This document shows, piece after piece, positions 45,030-57,573 of a stretch of DNA of 64,000 nt. Each line of letters begins with the position of its first letter. Positions within the stretch are counted from its first letter, which is position 1. A program made the translations under genes and the position numbers. Location of the stretch: NCBI GenBank assembly GCA_003255025.1, contig QANY01002872.1, positions 309,738 through 373,737 on the forward strand. Direction: 5' to 3'. A model generated the notes under the pieces. The model saw only the letters and a program-made list of their open reading frames with translations. It did no database searches and had not been told where the DNA came from. The DNA comes from Datisca glomerata. Lineage: Eukaryota; Streptophyta; Magnoliopsida; Cucurbitales; Datiscaceae.

Positions 45030-45560
45030 AAAACAAGAAAATATTCTTATTTCAAGTTCAACACATGGATATAACCTCAAATTCATATTCAATAAGCCAA
45101 AATCCAATTGCATCAGTCCATAAACATGTTGTCCAAGTGTTCTATTTACCAAATTTTAATATTTTTAAGATTAAATTTTCCTTGAATCAAGCAGGCAACC
45201 TCCATTAATGGAGTCTTCAAGTTTCCTCCTCCTCCAAAACCCATTTGAAACATACCTCAAACTCACATGTAAAAAAAATCTTACTAAAACATCATAACTA
45301 TAATAAACTAGGAATGTTGAGACTCAAGTTATCCAAATAGTGAGGGAGAGGGAAAACGACCTACGATGGAGGGAGAATGACCAATAATGGAGAGGGGATG
45401 ACGATGAGAGATAGATTGCTAGGTTGAAAGAGAGTAGATGGAAGAACTAATGTTTTTAGAATGAGTGGAGACTACGAGATTGAGATTCGGGAAATATAAA
45501 AGGGGTAAATAGGTATTTTTATCTCTAAAACAGTCAACTATAGTTGAAAATGAATTTCGG
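45030..45560 (-). repeat. right arm of the inverted repeat pair flanking copia C2
   Basis: On the minus strand, 45310-45030 matches 33228-33510, including actccattaatggaggttg and tgattcaagga. Weaker similarity continues to about 45560. Differences between the arms are numerous, so they are old or were never identical. Confidence 0.6.
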
Positions 45561-48430
45561 GTCTTGATATCATCTTTTTGGTTCTAAGGGGTTTTGAGCT
45601 GGAAATTTCTCATTTTTGGGGGAAAATCTTGGGCTATGGATGAGGAAAGGATATTAGTTTTATCTATTAATTTAAGGGTTAAAAATAAAATATTTTAGAG
45701 TTAAAAAGCTGAAAGTAAAATGTCAAAAACGAGAGAAATTTAATGCGGTCACAAGTGAAAAATCAATGGGTAAAAAAAAAAAAATCAAAATTTTCTTATA
45801 TTAAAAATTAAAATTAAATTTTGAGTGGGGTCACTTGATCCCACCCCGTTCTGAGTAGTTCCGCTCCTGGTTTGTGATTATATTGTTCAAAAATATTTTC
45901 TTAATTTCTATACTTTTGTATATAGTAGATATATATTTGAGAAGATTGAGAAGATTGAGGGTGAGATTGTATATACTTTTGTTTTTTTGGTTAAATGGTA
46001 GATTTTTTTAGAACCCTTTGTTTGATTGAGAGTGATTTGTTTGGAGTTTTATTTGAAAGCACTTAAACTTTAAAACCGTTACTCTCAATCCTATTTGTTT
46101 ATAAATTTTGTTTGAATTATATTTTGATATTTAAAAATGTTTCTACAAGAAGCGTTTATCAAGTGTTTCTTAAAATATTTTAAAGTATAGTTAAAACTAC
46201 ATACGTAAATACTTCATGCAATTATGTATATTAACTGGTTTTCAATTAAAATTGATTATTTTAATTTTTAAAAATATTTTTACTCACAACTATTCTCAAA
46301 CAGGCATCTTAAATCTTGAAGAACTTAATGAAAAACAATAAAAGTGCCATTTTATTACTACAGGTAGATCTACGATTTGGCAAACAATGTAAACCCAAGG
46401 CCTTGCTCCCCCAAATATTTGGGCTTTTTAATTTTAAGCTTAGTGATATTCATAAATAGGTAACTTTTAAAAAATATAATAAAAATCATCACAAGTATAA
46501 AAAAACATTAAAAGTAGCTCACTGGCATGCTTTTTCAAGAAAATAGAAATTTGCGCGTAAAATTGTTTTTCACACACGTCACTTGTTCTAAATTTTAGTT
46601 GTTTGTATAATATATATTATATATACTTGTATGATTTTTACAATATATTTTATATATAGTATATATTATATAAATTGTGGGCAAAACTTTCAAATTTCAC
46701 TGGCGCACGTGGGAAAGAGTTTTTGGTGCCGGAATTTTATTTTTTATTAAATTAGGGTGGGTATTTTTTTTATTTGTTCTTTTGCTATTTTTTTATTTGA
46801 AAAAAATAATAATATTCTTGATATTCTCCCATTTTCGATTACCACTAGTTGCAGCCCGTACTAGGCATGGTATTATGCAATACCAACATTATATTTTATT
46901 TTAAATTTTGAGATAATAAATATATTTTTGAAGTATTAATCCTTATTAAAAAATTCTGTCTTCTAAATAATTTAAGCAAATTAAATACAATAAAAATTAC
47001 AACAACCTCTTTAGTACTCCATAGTGTGCTATCTTAGCTAGCATCCGCAAAAAAGATATTATTAGTGAACATAATCTCGGGTATCAAAGTTATTCTAAGA
47101 AGGCAAAATAATGAGTTGCAACGTGAAATATATATGTTAAAAATTAATAATTGTTGGATGATCTCTAGATTAGACTGTGTCATGTTTTGCAAAAGATCTT
47201 GCAGCAACTGTCAAAACAATTAAGCAAATTTAAATATTTTGATATCATATTATGACTTAGACTACATATTTAAAAAACACCTACAAAATAAGTAGTAATA
47301 AAAATAGAATAATAACAAAAGAAGAGATACATTAAATTGGATGAAAGAACCGTGAGCCATTAGAATATAAATAAATATCTCCCACAGTCCCAATCATGTA
47401 GAACCTTAAAATAAATAATGATTAGTATAAGTGTATATAAACTTGACAAAAGTTAAAAAAACAGTACAAATGAAAGAATGGGAGTAGTAGGATGAGAAAG
47501 GTATGTTCTAGAAAAGATGAGAAAGGTGAAAATCACAGGGGCTATATATGGAGATCGTTTCGAGCACTTCCAATGTTGCAAATTGAAAATTATAGTTCTT
47601 AAATAATATTTTCTTTCAATTTTTTTAATGCTATTATTTGTTAAAATGTCATTGATTATTATCGTGACTAAGAATTTACAGTGATATAACATATTTCATT
47701 TTTCTTAATTATGATTAAATAGAGTTCCAAGAAAAAGAGATACAAAAAGCTAGGAAAAGTTGAATAGTCATTTTCGTTAATGGAAGTAAGGGAGGTCTAA
47801 TTGCAAAAAACCCTTCCGAAATGTTTAAAATTGAATTTTGATCAATTATGTGAAATAAACGTTCTTTATAAAAAAAAAATGTTAACATAAAATTACAAAT
47901 TCATATAAGTTTGGAATATTATTATTTTATCATATAAATTGGTTTAATTTTAATTCCATGCAACTTTTTAGAGTTATAAGAAATGAAATATCATTTTTAT
48001 AATCCATAAGCTGAAAGTACGGGATATAATCTATTAAAAGAATATACCAATCCTAAGGATTTATAGACTTAATTACGGATTAATTATTAATTATATTATA
48101 TTATGGTGTATTGATGAATGTGTAGAAGAAACAATATATTGATAAATTGTTCTTTTTTCAAAATCAAAAGAGCGATTATATAAAAAAATTAGTATTTCTA
48201 ATCATCTTCTTATCCTAAACTAAACCGTTAGATGGAAAAAGAGAGTATAGAGAGTCCGATGATAAATTTTACCTATTTACGAGGTATCTATTCTTATTCT
48301 TTTTCAAATAATTAAAAAAAATGAGATTATTCATGAATAAACATTGAATGCTAATGTTACATATTGAATTTCTGGTAGTAGATCCATAATAAAAAAAGTG
48401 TTTGTGATTGTTCTTTATCTCTTTTCACTA
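45561..48430. other. AT-rich intergenic, no gene identified
   Basis: Includes an AT-palindromic stretch near 46605-46675 (tataatatatattatatatac-like). Open frames at 46677-46904 and 47692-47453 are low-complexity hydrophobic translations of T-rich DNA with no recognisable domain. Confidence 0.4.
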
Positions 48431-48434
48431 TATT

Positions 48435-48522
48435 TATCTTTGTTTATTATGTAGATGTATAATTATTTAGCTATATCTTTTTATAGCTAAATATATATAT
48501 ATCTATATAATAAACAGAGATA
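48435..48522. repeat. 41-bp inverted repeat with 6-bp loop
   Basis: The arms 48435-48475 and 48482-48522 are inverted copies with only a few mismatches, around the loop tctttt. The arms include tttattat and ttagctata. It could be a minimal foldback element or a hairpin RNA source. Confidence 0.75.
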
Positions 48523-49312
48523 AAGAAGGCCAATGGCTTTTGCTACTATAACCTTCCTGACCACGATTTTTATTTTTATTTTCTTTTTTTTTCTAGGCAT
48601 TTCACCTNACTAAATCAATTTGATTTCTAAAAATGATTAATAATCCTTAACTTTTTAAAACATAATGGATTTCTTTTACATATTTTATATACATAGACAC
48701 TTTACTCGTTTATTTTACTCATAAATAAATCTAGAAAATGTATATCTCCAAACAGTTAAAGGTGCAAGTAGTTATCATGATACATATTATTAATGAATAT
48801 GTATGAAGAACAATGTGAATTAATTTGTAGAAGAGATAGCAGCTCTCATCATATGAAATGAGTTCAATGTCCAATTATGAAACCCTTGGAAAAAGATGAT
48901 GAATCGAAATATAAGTGCTAAACAAAAACTAGGCGTAAAGAACCAACCAGACTAACCTAGTAGATAGAAAAATCATACAAAAAGAAAAGGGAGGATATGA
49001 AATATCCATAGTGAATGCATCGAATGGGTGTCAGTGCTTGATATTATCCCCCATAGGACAAGAACTTCTTGTTTCAGAGGGTGAATCTATCAAAATTTAT
49101 ACCCCTATTGTATCAATTATCATTTTAACAATCAACTTCCCCNNNNNNNNNNNNNNNNNNNNNNNNNNNNNNCCCCCCCCCCCCCCATAATGATCTCTAT
49201 GCTACCTAATACTGTCATAATATCGGCCAATTTCATTCATTTAACTAATTGAGGAAGAATTTATAAATTGATAAAACCTGGTGGGCAAATTGTTCATCTC
49301 CAAAGAAAAAAC
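48523..49312. other. intergenic with assembly gap
   Basis: Contains a single N at 48607 and a 30-base run of N at 49143-49172 next to a C homopolymer. No gene is supported. Confidence 0.6.
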
Positions 49313-49334
49313 CACCATTACAAGAAATAAGAGC

Positions 49335-49615
49335 TTTAGCGACCAACATTTTGGTCGCTAAAGCCCCAAAAAGTCATCACGAAAGCTTTTCGTGATGAAC
49401 ATAAGTTCATCGCGACTTCGTGACTTTTGCTTCGTCAGTGAAAGTCTTTCGCGATGAATTTTTGGATCTCGTCGTCTTAGCCTTTAACGACAAAACAAAA
49501 ACTAGTCGCAAAAGGCTTTCGCGACAAAAAAAATATTGGTCGCGAAAACCCTTCAGCGACAAAAAAAAATTTGGTCGCAAAAATTTTTTCGCCACAAAAA
49601 AAATTGCCGTCGACA
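49335..49615. repeat. left subterminal repeats of the CACTA element
   Basis: About ten copies of GCGACCAA/TTGGTCGC(T/G)AAA-like motifs at short spacing, several arranged head to head (tagcgaccaacattttggtc, then gcta). They mirror the right subterminal region. Confidence 0.8.
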
Positions 49616-52149
49616 TTGCTGACCTGTGCCGTTTAGATTTTTATTAGCGCATTAGTTTTGTTAAGAAAATAAGAAGAAAGAAACTGTAAATTGCTTACCA
49701 AATGAAAGAGGCAATCAATATTGAAAGTTTAAACTTACCACAATGCTTAACAACAACAACTTCAGAGATTTTCTTGAGAGATGTACTAGGCAGCCTCTGC
49801 AGTAAAGGAGCGCAGCCTAGAAATTCAATCACTGTAAAAAAAACAAATTAATCCAATCAATACAAAAGCAAAATCAGCTCGCACAATGGCAGACGTAGAT
49901 TATCGCAACAGGGAATTAAAACTGAAAAAAAAAAGCTAAAAGAAATGTAGGAAAAAGGGCAAAAAGAATTATTTATGGAATCTAACAATAATGGCATATT
50001 AAAGTATATTCAAAATTCATATATCAATACCTAAAAGCAAGCAATAAAAAATAATTAAAACATAAACTAAGGAAGATTTGAGACACGATAGGAGTGAAGT
50101 TACTCCACCAACAAGTTAAGATACACCAAGTTACCCTCGAAATTAGACTCATGAAAGTTCTCATACCTAAGCTTCTACTTTCTGGTGTCAGCAAAGCATT
50201 CAAGCCGTTACATGACTACAACTAATGACCGAAGAAGAACTGAACAACACAGTCTACCTTTCCAAAAACTTGATGATTTAAAATATATAGAACTCTTGAA
50301 AAGATAAAATCTTAATGTGCACACAAATATATTTATAGAAAGAAACATAATTTTGTTAGATACAAACCAATACAGAAGTCACGAGGCTCAACGAACCATA
50401 TCCTACAAAGTGAACAACCATTCAGAATCCATGAAAAGATGGAAAGAAATCATAGCATGTCAAAAAGAGAGCATTTAGAAAATGTCTAAATAGAATTATC
50501 ATTCATTTTAACAATCACCACTAGTCAGTATGGACCTCTAATTTCATATTTCAAGATTCACAAAGAATATGCAATTAAGACCTACACTTGCAATTCAATG
50601 AAGAAGAAAACCCATGCTACTAAACTTAAAAGTAACCAATGTAATCCTAATTCAAAGCTTGTTTTACTCCGACGGATTCTAGGACAAGTTAACAATCATA
50701 GAGGAAAAAGAAGGAGAACTGAATAATAGCAGATCACAGAAAGTGAGTATAAATAAGAATATTGCAGCTAGAAGCTAATAAACTAGAAACCAAATATCAC
50801 ATGTCATCATATTTCTTAAGAATAGCGTTCTTTGTACTCAAATAGAGAGGCCATTTCTTTGTAAATTCCATGACATTGATGATTCAGCAAAACCTCGAAT
50901 AGACTGATCAATTACATTGGGACAAAATAGAAACATTCAGTACATGTATCCAAACGAAAGGCACATATTAGTGGCAAGAGAGTTAAAATTAGAAAACATA
51001 AATGATTTATATTGTCTTAGTATGATAAGAGAAAGTAGGAACCAAGAAATTTTTTTATGATTAAAATAAGAGAATAAAGCAAAATCCAAAACAACCCAAG
51101 ATTATAGAATCATCATAAACCATTAATCACACCAAGAAAATGTTATTTAAGATTAAAACAATAGAATGAAGCAAAACCTAAAAGTCATGCAAAATAATTG
51201 CGCAAGTCATAGAAGAAATTGAATGTTTAGAGAAATATACAAACATCAATTATTTTTGTCAGAATGTTACCTCTTTCGATCAAGCCCTTGATGAACTAAT
51301 AACCATTTCAAATGGTAAATTCAAGCATAAATCAAATTTGGGTTCTGGAAAATAAACGTAGAAGTCGAAAATCACATGCAAAACAATGGCAGAAAGTAGA
51401 CAATGAAAAGGTTTAAAAAGCAATAAATAGAAACTCAAATAAAACTTACTTTCTTCTTTTCATTTTTAAATTTGTAATTAAATCGAGTAGTTTCAGATAA
51501 ATGATTGGAGAAACAAAAAAGAGGAGAAAAGTTTCACACAACTATCGTACAAAATCTAAGAATAATAAAAAACAAGGAAACCCTTCAAACTATTGAATAT
51601 CCACGACTAAATAGAACACCTACTAACAATTAGAATCAGAAATTACTTTATGAAAATTTAAATCACAAACTCATAGCATGTGTTAAAATTTACAGAATCA
51701 AAGATATAACTCAACCCGAGCGAACTCTCCCATTCCAGACTATAAACTGAGTTGAACAATCACTCGATAAACGCGAGCTGCTTCATTTTATTCCTAGAAC
51801 AACAAGAAAATATGTACATATGCAATTGAGAAAAAAATTACACAACTTAGTAATACAATCGGCAAAATTAGTAATCTCAGATTACTCAATACATATCTTA
51901 GGAGAAGAGAAGTGCCCGGAAGAGTCACAAATTGATAGATGAGTCTCTTGAAGTGATGGAGGAGCTCTCTATCGCGGGCGAACACATTCGAGGAGGAGCT
52001 CTTTGTCGTGGACGAACTCGGTGCGGAGGATCTTTACCACGGAGACTGAAGGAGACGGACTGATCGAGGAGGAGGAGCTCTTTTCCGAGGGCTTGAGCGG
52101 GTAAGCAGAGAAATGATTTAAGGGGGGAAACCTACTATTTTTCATTTAG

Positions 52150-52400
52150 TGAGACCTATTTGGTCGCTAAAGGTCTGACCTTTAGGGACCAAATAATTAA
52201 TTGGTCGATAAAAAATAAGACTTTTACCGACGAATTTAAAATTTCGTCGGCAAAAGCCCACAAAAAATCCCGTGCTCACTTTCTTTTTTTTCCAGGTAAA
52301 ATATATAGCCTTTCACCACCAACTAAAAAGTTGGTCGCTAAAACAAGTTTTTAGCCACGAATTTATTTTTGTGGCTAAAAAGTTGGTCATTAAAAGATCA
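52150..52400. repeat. right subterminal repeats of the CACTA element
   Basis: Several ttggtcgctaaa, accgacgaattt and gccacgaattt-like motifs in inverted pairs, including taaaggtctgacctttag. They share the motif with the left side but are less dense. Confidence 0.8.
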
Positions 52401-52416
52401 TTTTCTTGTAGTGCAC

Positions 52417-54890
52417 CTTGATTCCCTTCTTATTCAAATTCGAAATTTGAGTTTGAAGTCAAAATATTTTTTGTGCGTGTAAAACTATACCCTCTTTTTT
52501 ATATCTGAATCTAATTTTTAGAATGAGATTGCTTTTATATATATATATTAACTGATGAATTAGTAGTCGTTATAGTAGTTCTTGTATCAGTTATGTTCTT
52601 TAGATTATTTGCGAGCGGTATTCAAGCTATTATTTTTATAACTTTAGCCCCCACCTCTAGCTCTCTCCCGTTAATATAATTTTCCAAATACTATGAAAAT
52701 CCTCCCCCCCCAAAGCATTTCTATACGCTACTTGAGAAATGATCAGAATTCAAGGATAATCATAAAATGAATAGTTCCAAAAAGGGGGAGAGTTATTATT
52801 GCAATGTACGTCATTTTGCATTGAATTAAAAGAATGTAAGAGAAAATAAACCATTGCTGCTAATTAAAAGAATGTAAGAGATGATACAAAACTTCTAATA
52901 TATTACTAACACTTAGAATAAACATTAGTCTCATATACAAAACTTTTTCCCATACATATATAATACATACGCGCGCATGTACATATATGTATATATGTAT
53001 GTGTATATGGATGTATTTATATATGTATGTATACATATACACATACATACATAGATATGCATGTATGTATGTGTATATGTATGTATGTATGTGTATATAT
53101 ATACACATATACATACATGCATTATATATGATTCTAAGGACAAAATATTTATCTTAAAACTATATATACTGAAACAAAATATTGTTAGAAGATTTGTTGG
53201 TAGTCTCAACAATATCTAAAAGTTGATTGGAACTCATTCTTTAAATTAATATTCTTAGTGTTTAAGGGCTAATAAAAAGAATATGGTGTAAGAGACAGTG
53301 ATAGCATTAGATTAATCTTCCATTGATAGTATTAGACATTAATATTATCTACATGTATGAGTAAAGTCTGCATTAGATTATTTTTGAATTACAAAATCAA
53401 CATATTCAATCTCTCCTAAAATAAGGCAAATCCATTTTTTATGCATTTAGTTTGAAGAAAACATTATACACTTCACCATATACTAGAAAGCTACAAAAGA
53501 TAAAGAAAAATCTACCAAGCATCTATATCCCAACAATAAAAGACATTATATCTCATAAGAAACCCTTGAACATCATCACCACAAAAGGATACAGATGAAC
53601 GCTTCCAAAAATATAGCTTCTTGATATATCACCTGCAGAACACATGAACATTGTTTAGAAACCACTGCTAAAATATTTTTCAAATCATTGCAAATTAAAG
53701 ACATAGGATGAAATTATTTAAAGAAGCATTTGAAAATCCCATCAATTTTGTCAAAATTAAGGAGAAAAAGGCACAACAATTTCACTTGAAATACTAATAG
53801 CCAATAATTGAAAGCTACATATATCGTATATGAGGAAGAAAAAAAAAGAAAAAAACTATTTCTGAAGAAGGCATTTTAAAACAAAATCGTCCCATACAAA
53901 TGAGTTTTATAGTAAATCATGAGTCATAATATTCAGTAGAAATCAATGCAAACTTAAAGAGAGGAAATATAAGAAGTTGTTAATGTAACGGTTGATGAAT
54001 GAAAGGACCAAAGAAATATGTAGATATTTGTTTTTGGAATAGGATGGAATTGGAGGTTAATGGAATGTAAAAAATTAAACTAAAAATAATAGAAAAAAAT
54101 ACTAAAGAAATATATTAAAAATCAACTTTAAAAAAACGGAAGGCATATAAAAAAGTATTAGTTTTATTTAGATAATAAACATATTTACGTTCTGTAGTTT
54201 ACAAATTAAGTCAAACAGTTTTTTAATATATAAAATATCTATTAAATTTATCATTAAACTCAATCAAGAATTCTTATCATTTTTATGGTCGTGAAAAAAT
54301 ATATTATTTTGTAACATTTTGAACTAATTTCCATCCATCTAAATATTTAACACTTTAAATTTCTATCCCTAGTAATAGACATTAAAGTGTTAGAATTTAA
54401 TCATCACATTTAAGGAAATCGATATATTAATATATATTGATTGAGTGATAATACTTTTCAAAAATTTGAGTATGACATTTGGCATAATTTAAAAAGTTCA
54501 TATCTAACTTTATACATGTATACAGATTTAATTTATTTTCTCTCATAGACACAAGGTATAGAGTAAGAGTTCTTTGTGATTGTAACTCCACTTCACAATT
54601 TAGTGAAGTCATACAATTTCACTTGAAAAGTGTAGTACATTAATGATTAATTAATGATTAATGTGGAGTGACTTATCTTCGTCACTCAGTAGAGTACTTA
54701 GTCAGTGTACTCATTTATTTATAAGGTGTTGGAATGACTAATGAGTTTTTTAGATAGGTTCTTGGTGGTAAGAATTTGTAGATGCAACAGCACACCCCTA
54801 CTACACTAGCACCTAAAAGAAGTTTTGTTACAAATATCATTAGAAATAAATAAATAAAAATATGGAGATGTCCACCACCATGTAGGAGGA
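52417..54890. other. AT-rich intergenic, no gene identified
   Basis: No supported gene on either strand. It holds the microsatellite described separately. A phrase near 54640-54715 (tagtacattaatg, gtggagtgacttatcttcgt) has a weak relative at about 56030-56090. Confidence 0.4.
52970..53120. repeat. compound TATG/CATA microsatellite
   Basis: Alternating gtatatgtatgtatgtg and its complement acatacatacatag, so the tract is partly self-complementary. The apparent Tyr/Ile/His-rich proteins across it on the minus strand are artefacts. Confidence 0.88.
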
Positions 54891-54894
54891 ATTA

Positions 54895-55760
54895 TACTAC
54901 CTCTGGACGCCAAATAATATGTAACCAGTTGCTCTCTTGGTTAATGTGTGTGCTAACAAATTTAATTTGAGAGCGTAAACATAACACTTACTCCAAGTAC
55001 CGCACCAATGCCAAGGGACTCACGAGAACTGAAACGAAGAACGGCCACTAAATAAGCATAATTACTCTCCAACAATAATTGTCTCTAGCCAAAGATCTAA
55101 GCATAAACAACCACACAGACAATAACATACAGCTTAATCTCGAAAGAAAAACAGACATCAAGGTGGATAGCAAAATAACTTAAACAAATCCTCTAGATGA
55201 TAAAAAAACTCATTCACATCTAGCAAGGTCAAGGATACCAAATGCTGCTTCATCCATGCTAACCTTAATCTAGCCTGATAGACGAAGACTCCAAATAGCT
55301 TCCAATGTATGCGGGACCCTGGAAGGACGACCAAGAATATGAAGACGTTGAAGAGTCGAATTTCATCTATTGAATTCTACATTATCTAATATGAAGCGAG
55401 CCTACCTCACACACAAAACATCAAACCAAAAGAAAGAGCCTTTTTAAAAACAACTTGCTTACCCTCAAAAGTGGCTCGGTTACAAAGAACCACACCACTT
55501 AGAAGACTACAATCATGGAAGTTCACCAAAGAGTATTCATTGCATATGAAAAGTGTTCGACACTGCATCTCGCAACCCACGAGCAAAAGGATAGTCAACA
55601 AAGAGATGTCATATGTTGTCTTCCGCAGAACAATCAATGCCATATTGGGAATGAAATATAATTACGAGCGTGCAATGTAGAATAATAGGAACCATCCTAG
55701 AGAACAACCTCCAAATGAAAGCAAACTAAGAGAGTGGAATAAACGACATCTAAATATGAT
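54895..55760 (-). pseudogene. LINE-type 3' remnant: RT zinc-binding and RNase H domains
   Basis: Minus strand. Near 55760-55690 it reads FAFIWRLFSRMVP, then at about 55640-55555 YGIDCSAEDNI, a stop, and HLFVDYPFARGLRDAV. This resembles the zinc-binding region after the RT of plant L1-type LINEs. At about 55085-55015 (NYAYLVAVLRFSSRESLGIG) and 54960-54905 (STHINQESNW) it resembles the C-terminal RNase H, where HIxREGN is usual. Stops and frameshifts abound. RT itself is not visible upstream. The match is from memory of the family and is moderate. Confidence 0.5.
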
Positions 55761-55769
55761 TTTCTCATG

Positions 55770-57573
55770 AATCCCTATTAGGATTAAACCCTAAAAGCAT
55801 TGAGATTCTATTTTAGTTATCTAGACATTTAGTTCGGATTAATAATAAATACTTTATTCTTATATTATGTGCAATGCATATTATAAAAGTCCACAAGCAT
55901 AATTGTACTTGATTTGTGGGTCATATGGAGTTTAACTCATGAGAATCATGTATTTAACCAAGAGTTTTTATGACTTAAATATTTACTATTTATAGTCTAG
56001 TGAAGTTGGACAATTTATTAAGATATACGATAGTACATTAACTCTAATATGTATAGTGACTTACCTTGTCACTAGGTGGAGTACATGGTTAATGTGCTAG
56101 TGCATGGAATGCATTGTGGACTACTAATTATGAGTGTTATTAATCTTGAGAGAGTTATTAACTCATTTTTATAATTAAGTTATTTTGATATGCTATGATA
56201 GATTACTAAGTTGTTAGATAATGAGAATGCATAGATTAGTAGAGTCCATTTATACTTTTAAATAAGTGACATAGTACTCATTGACAGAATTCATTTATGT
56301 GAGCATACAATATAAGAACTTAGTATCTCTAATAATTTTGTTAGAGATTTGATAATTTTACTTGAGGCGTCAAGTACAAAAATTATCATAGTTGATAATG
56401 ATCAAAATTTGGAAATCAAGGAATAATAGGTATATTTATTAGTTAGATAGTACTTTATCAAATTATACACAATATTATATTTTGGAGGGGCAATACATAA
56501 TAGATAATAGGTAGTGGTTAGTACATCGAGCAATTTAAAATATGATAAAAGTTGAATTACAATTTTATAATTGAATAAATTGTATTTAATATTAATAAAT
56601 TTGATCGTGGGTTTGGTTGGTCTTAATTTTAGTGATGCAAGTTTTTTATGGTCAATCTCAGATGCGAGACTACATCTACAATGTCTTCACTTCACTCTCA
56701 AAATTTGCAATGGGGAAAGGTGATGTAGGAGACCAACATAAGGCAGGTGGTCTCCTTTTTACTCCTTTGAACTTTAAGTTAGTAAGTAGGTAGATGAGAG
56801 CAAAGTGGAGAGTAAGTAGAGAGTTTATTACATACGATAATAAAAGTCATTACCTCTTTTTTTTATATAGTGTTAGTCTAGGCACTCGGAATAGATAGGG
56901 TAGCAGAGGTAGAGTATCTCATGTATGGACCAAAGTTGACCTTCCATGAGGTGCTATCTCATAATAATCTCTAGCCTTGAGACTTTCTTATTGGGTTGGC
57001 AGTTGACGTGTTGTGCCAGGACAACCTGTCTTGTCCTTGGGAATGTGCCATCTTGGTCTTATTGGACCACCCATATTTAATGCTCTTGATGACATTCTGA
57101 AAAGGCCAGTTGGTTCACCATTATCTTGGTTCGTGATTGGTGCAGGTACATTTAATGCCATTAATGACAGTCTATCCTCCTCAGCTCAGTTCATGCCTTG
57201 GTCTAGGAGCTAAGTTTGAGGAAGGCGGATGTTTTCCCACCTAAGGATTTTCTTTCTTTCTGAGTGTATTTTTCCCCTCTTTGGACTAAAAAAAATATGG
57301 AGTTTGCTTGCCCTTAGTCTCGATCCTCATTTTATTAAGGACAATCTCTAAAAACTTGGACTTCTTTGTTGGGCCTAAGCTTGTCCTTAGTTACGGGCAT
57401 TTGAGGATGATTCCTATCCTCGAGTTCATCGGGACATTTTGGGTCTATGAGGGTCTTGTCCTCAGATTTGTGGGGACTTCATCCTTCGAGGGGTCCTCAT
57501 CCTCAGATCCATGGGGATATCTTCCTCGGGTCCTTGGGTACTTCATTTCAGGTCTATAGGCAGATAGTCCTTT
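55770..57573. other. intergenic, no gene identified
   Basis: AT-rich to about 56600, then GC-richer. At about 57395-57560 imperfect repeats of the type cctcagatc-tggggacttc-at-cctcgag recur every 40-50 bp. A possible LTR-like promoter (tttttttatatagtgttag) lies near 56857-56876. Frames at 57013-57213 and 57308-57559 follow the repeats and show no known domain. Confidence 0.4.

Larger units (their letters stand above)
49316..52413. mobile_element. non-autonomous CACTA (En/Spm-type) transposon
   Basis: The left end is CATTACAAGAAATAAGAG. The right end is the complement of CACTACAAGAAAATGATC, the classic CACTA terminus; the left end has one change. Both sides carry CAC (49313-49315 and 52414-52416), a 3-bp target duplication. 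Subterminal regions (49335-49615 and 52150-52400) are packed with ttggtcgctaaa-type motifs in both orientations, as expected of transposase-binding repeats. The 3.1-kb unit has no transposase-like frame. The interior may include captured host sequence, but I cannot name a source. Confidence 0.85.

Noticed and set aside
46677..46904. Hydrophobic small protein
   Set aside because: It is a T-rich translation (Phe/Leu/Ile runs) typical of AT-rich intergenic DNA.
49010..49300. Possible organelle-derived insertion
   Set aside because: Some phrases looked faintly chloroplast-like, but no gene or tRNA could be named and the gap prevents judgement.
52860..53212. Tyr/Ile/His-rich minus-strand proteins
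   Set aside because: They are translations of a TATG/CATA microsatellite in two frames.
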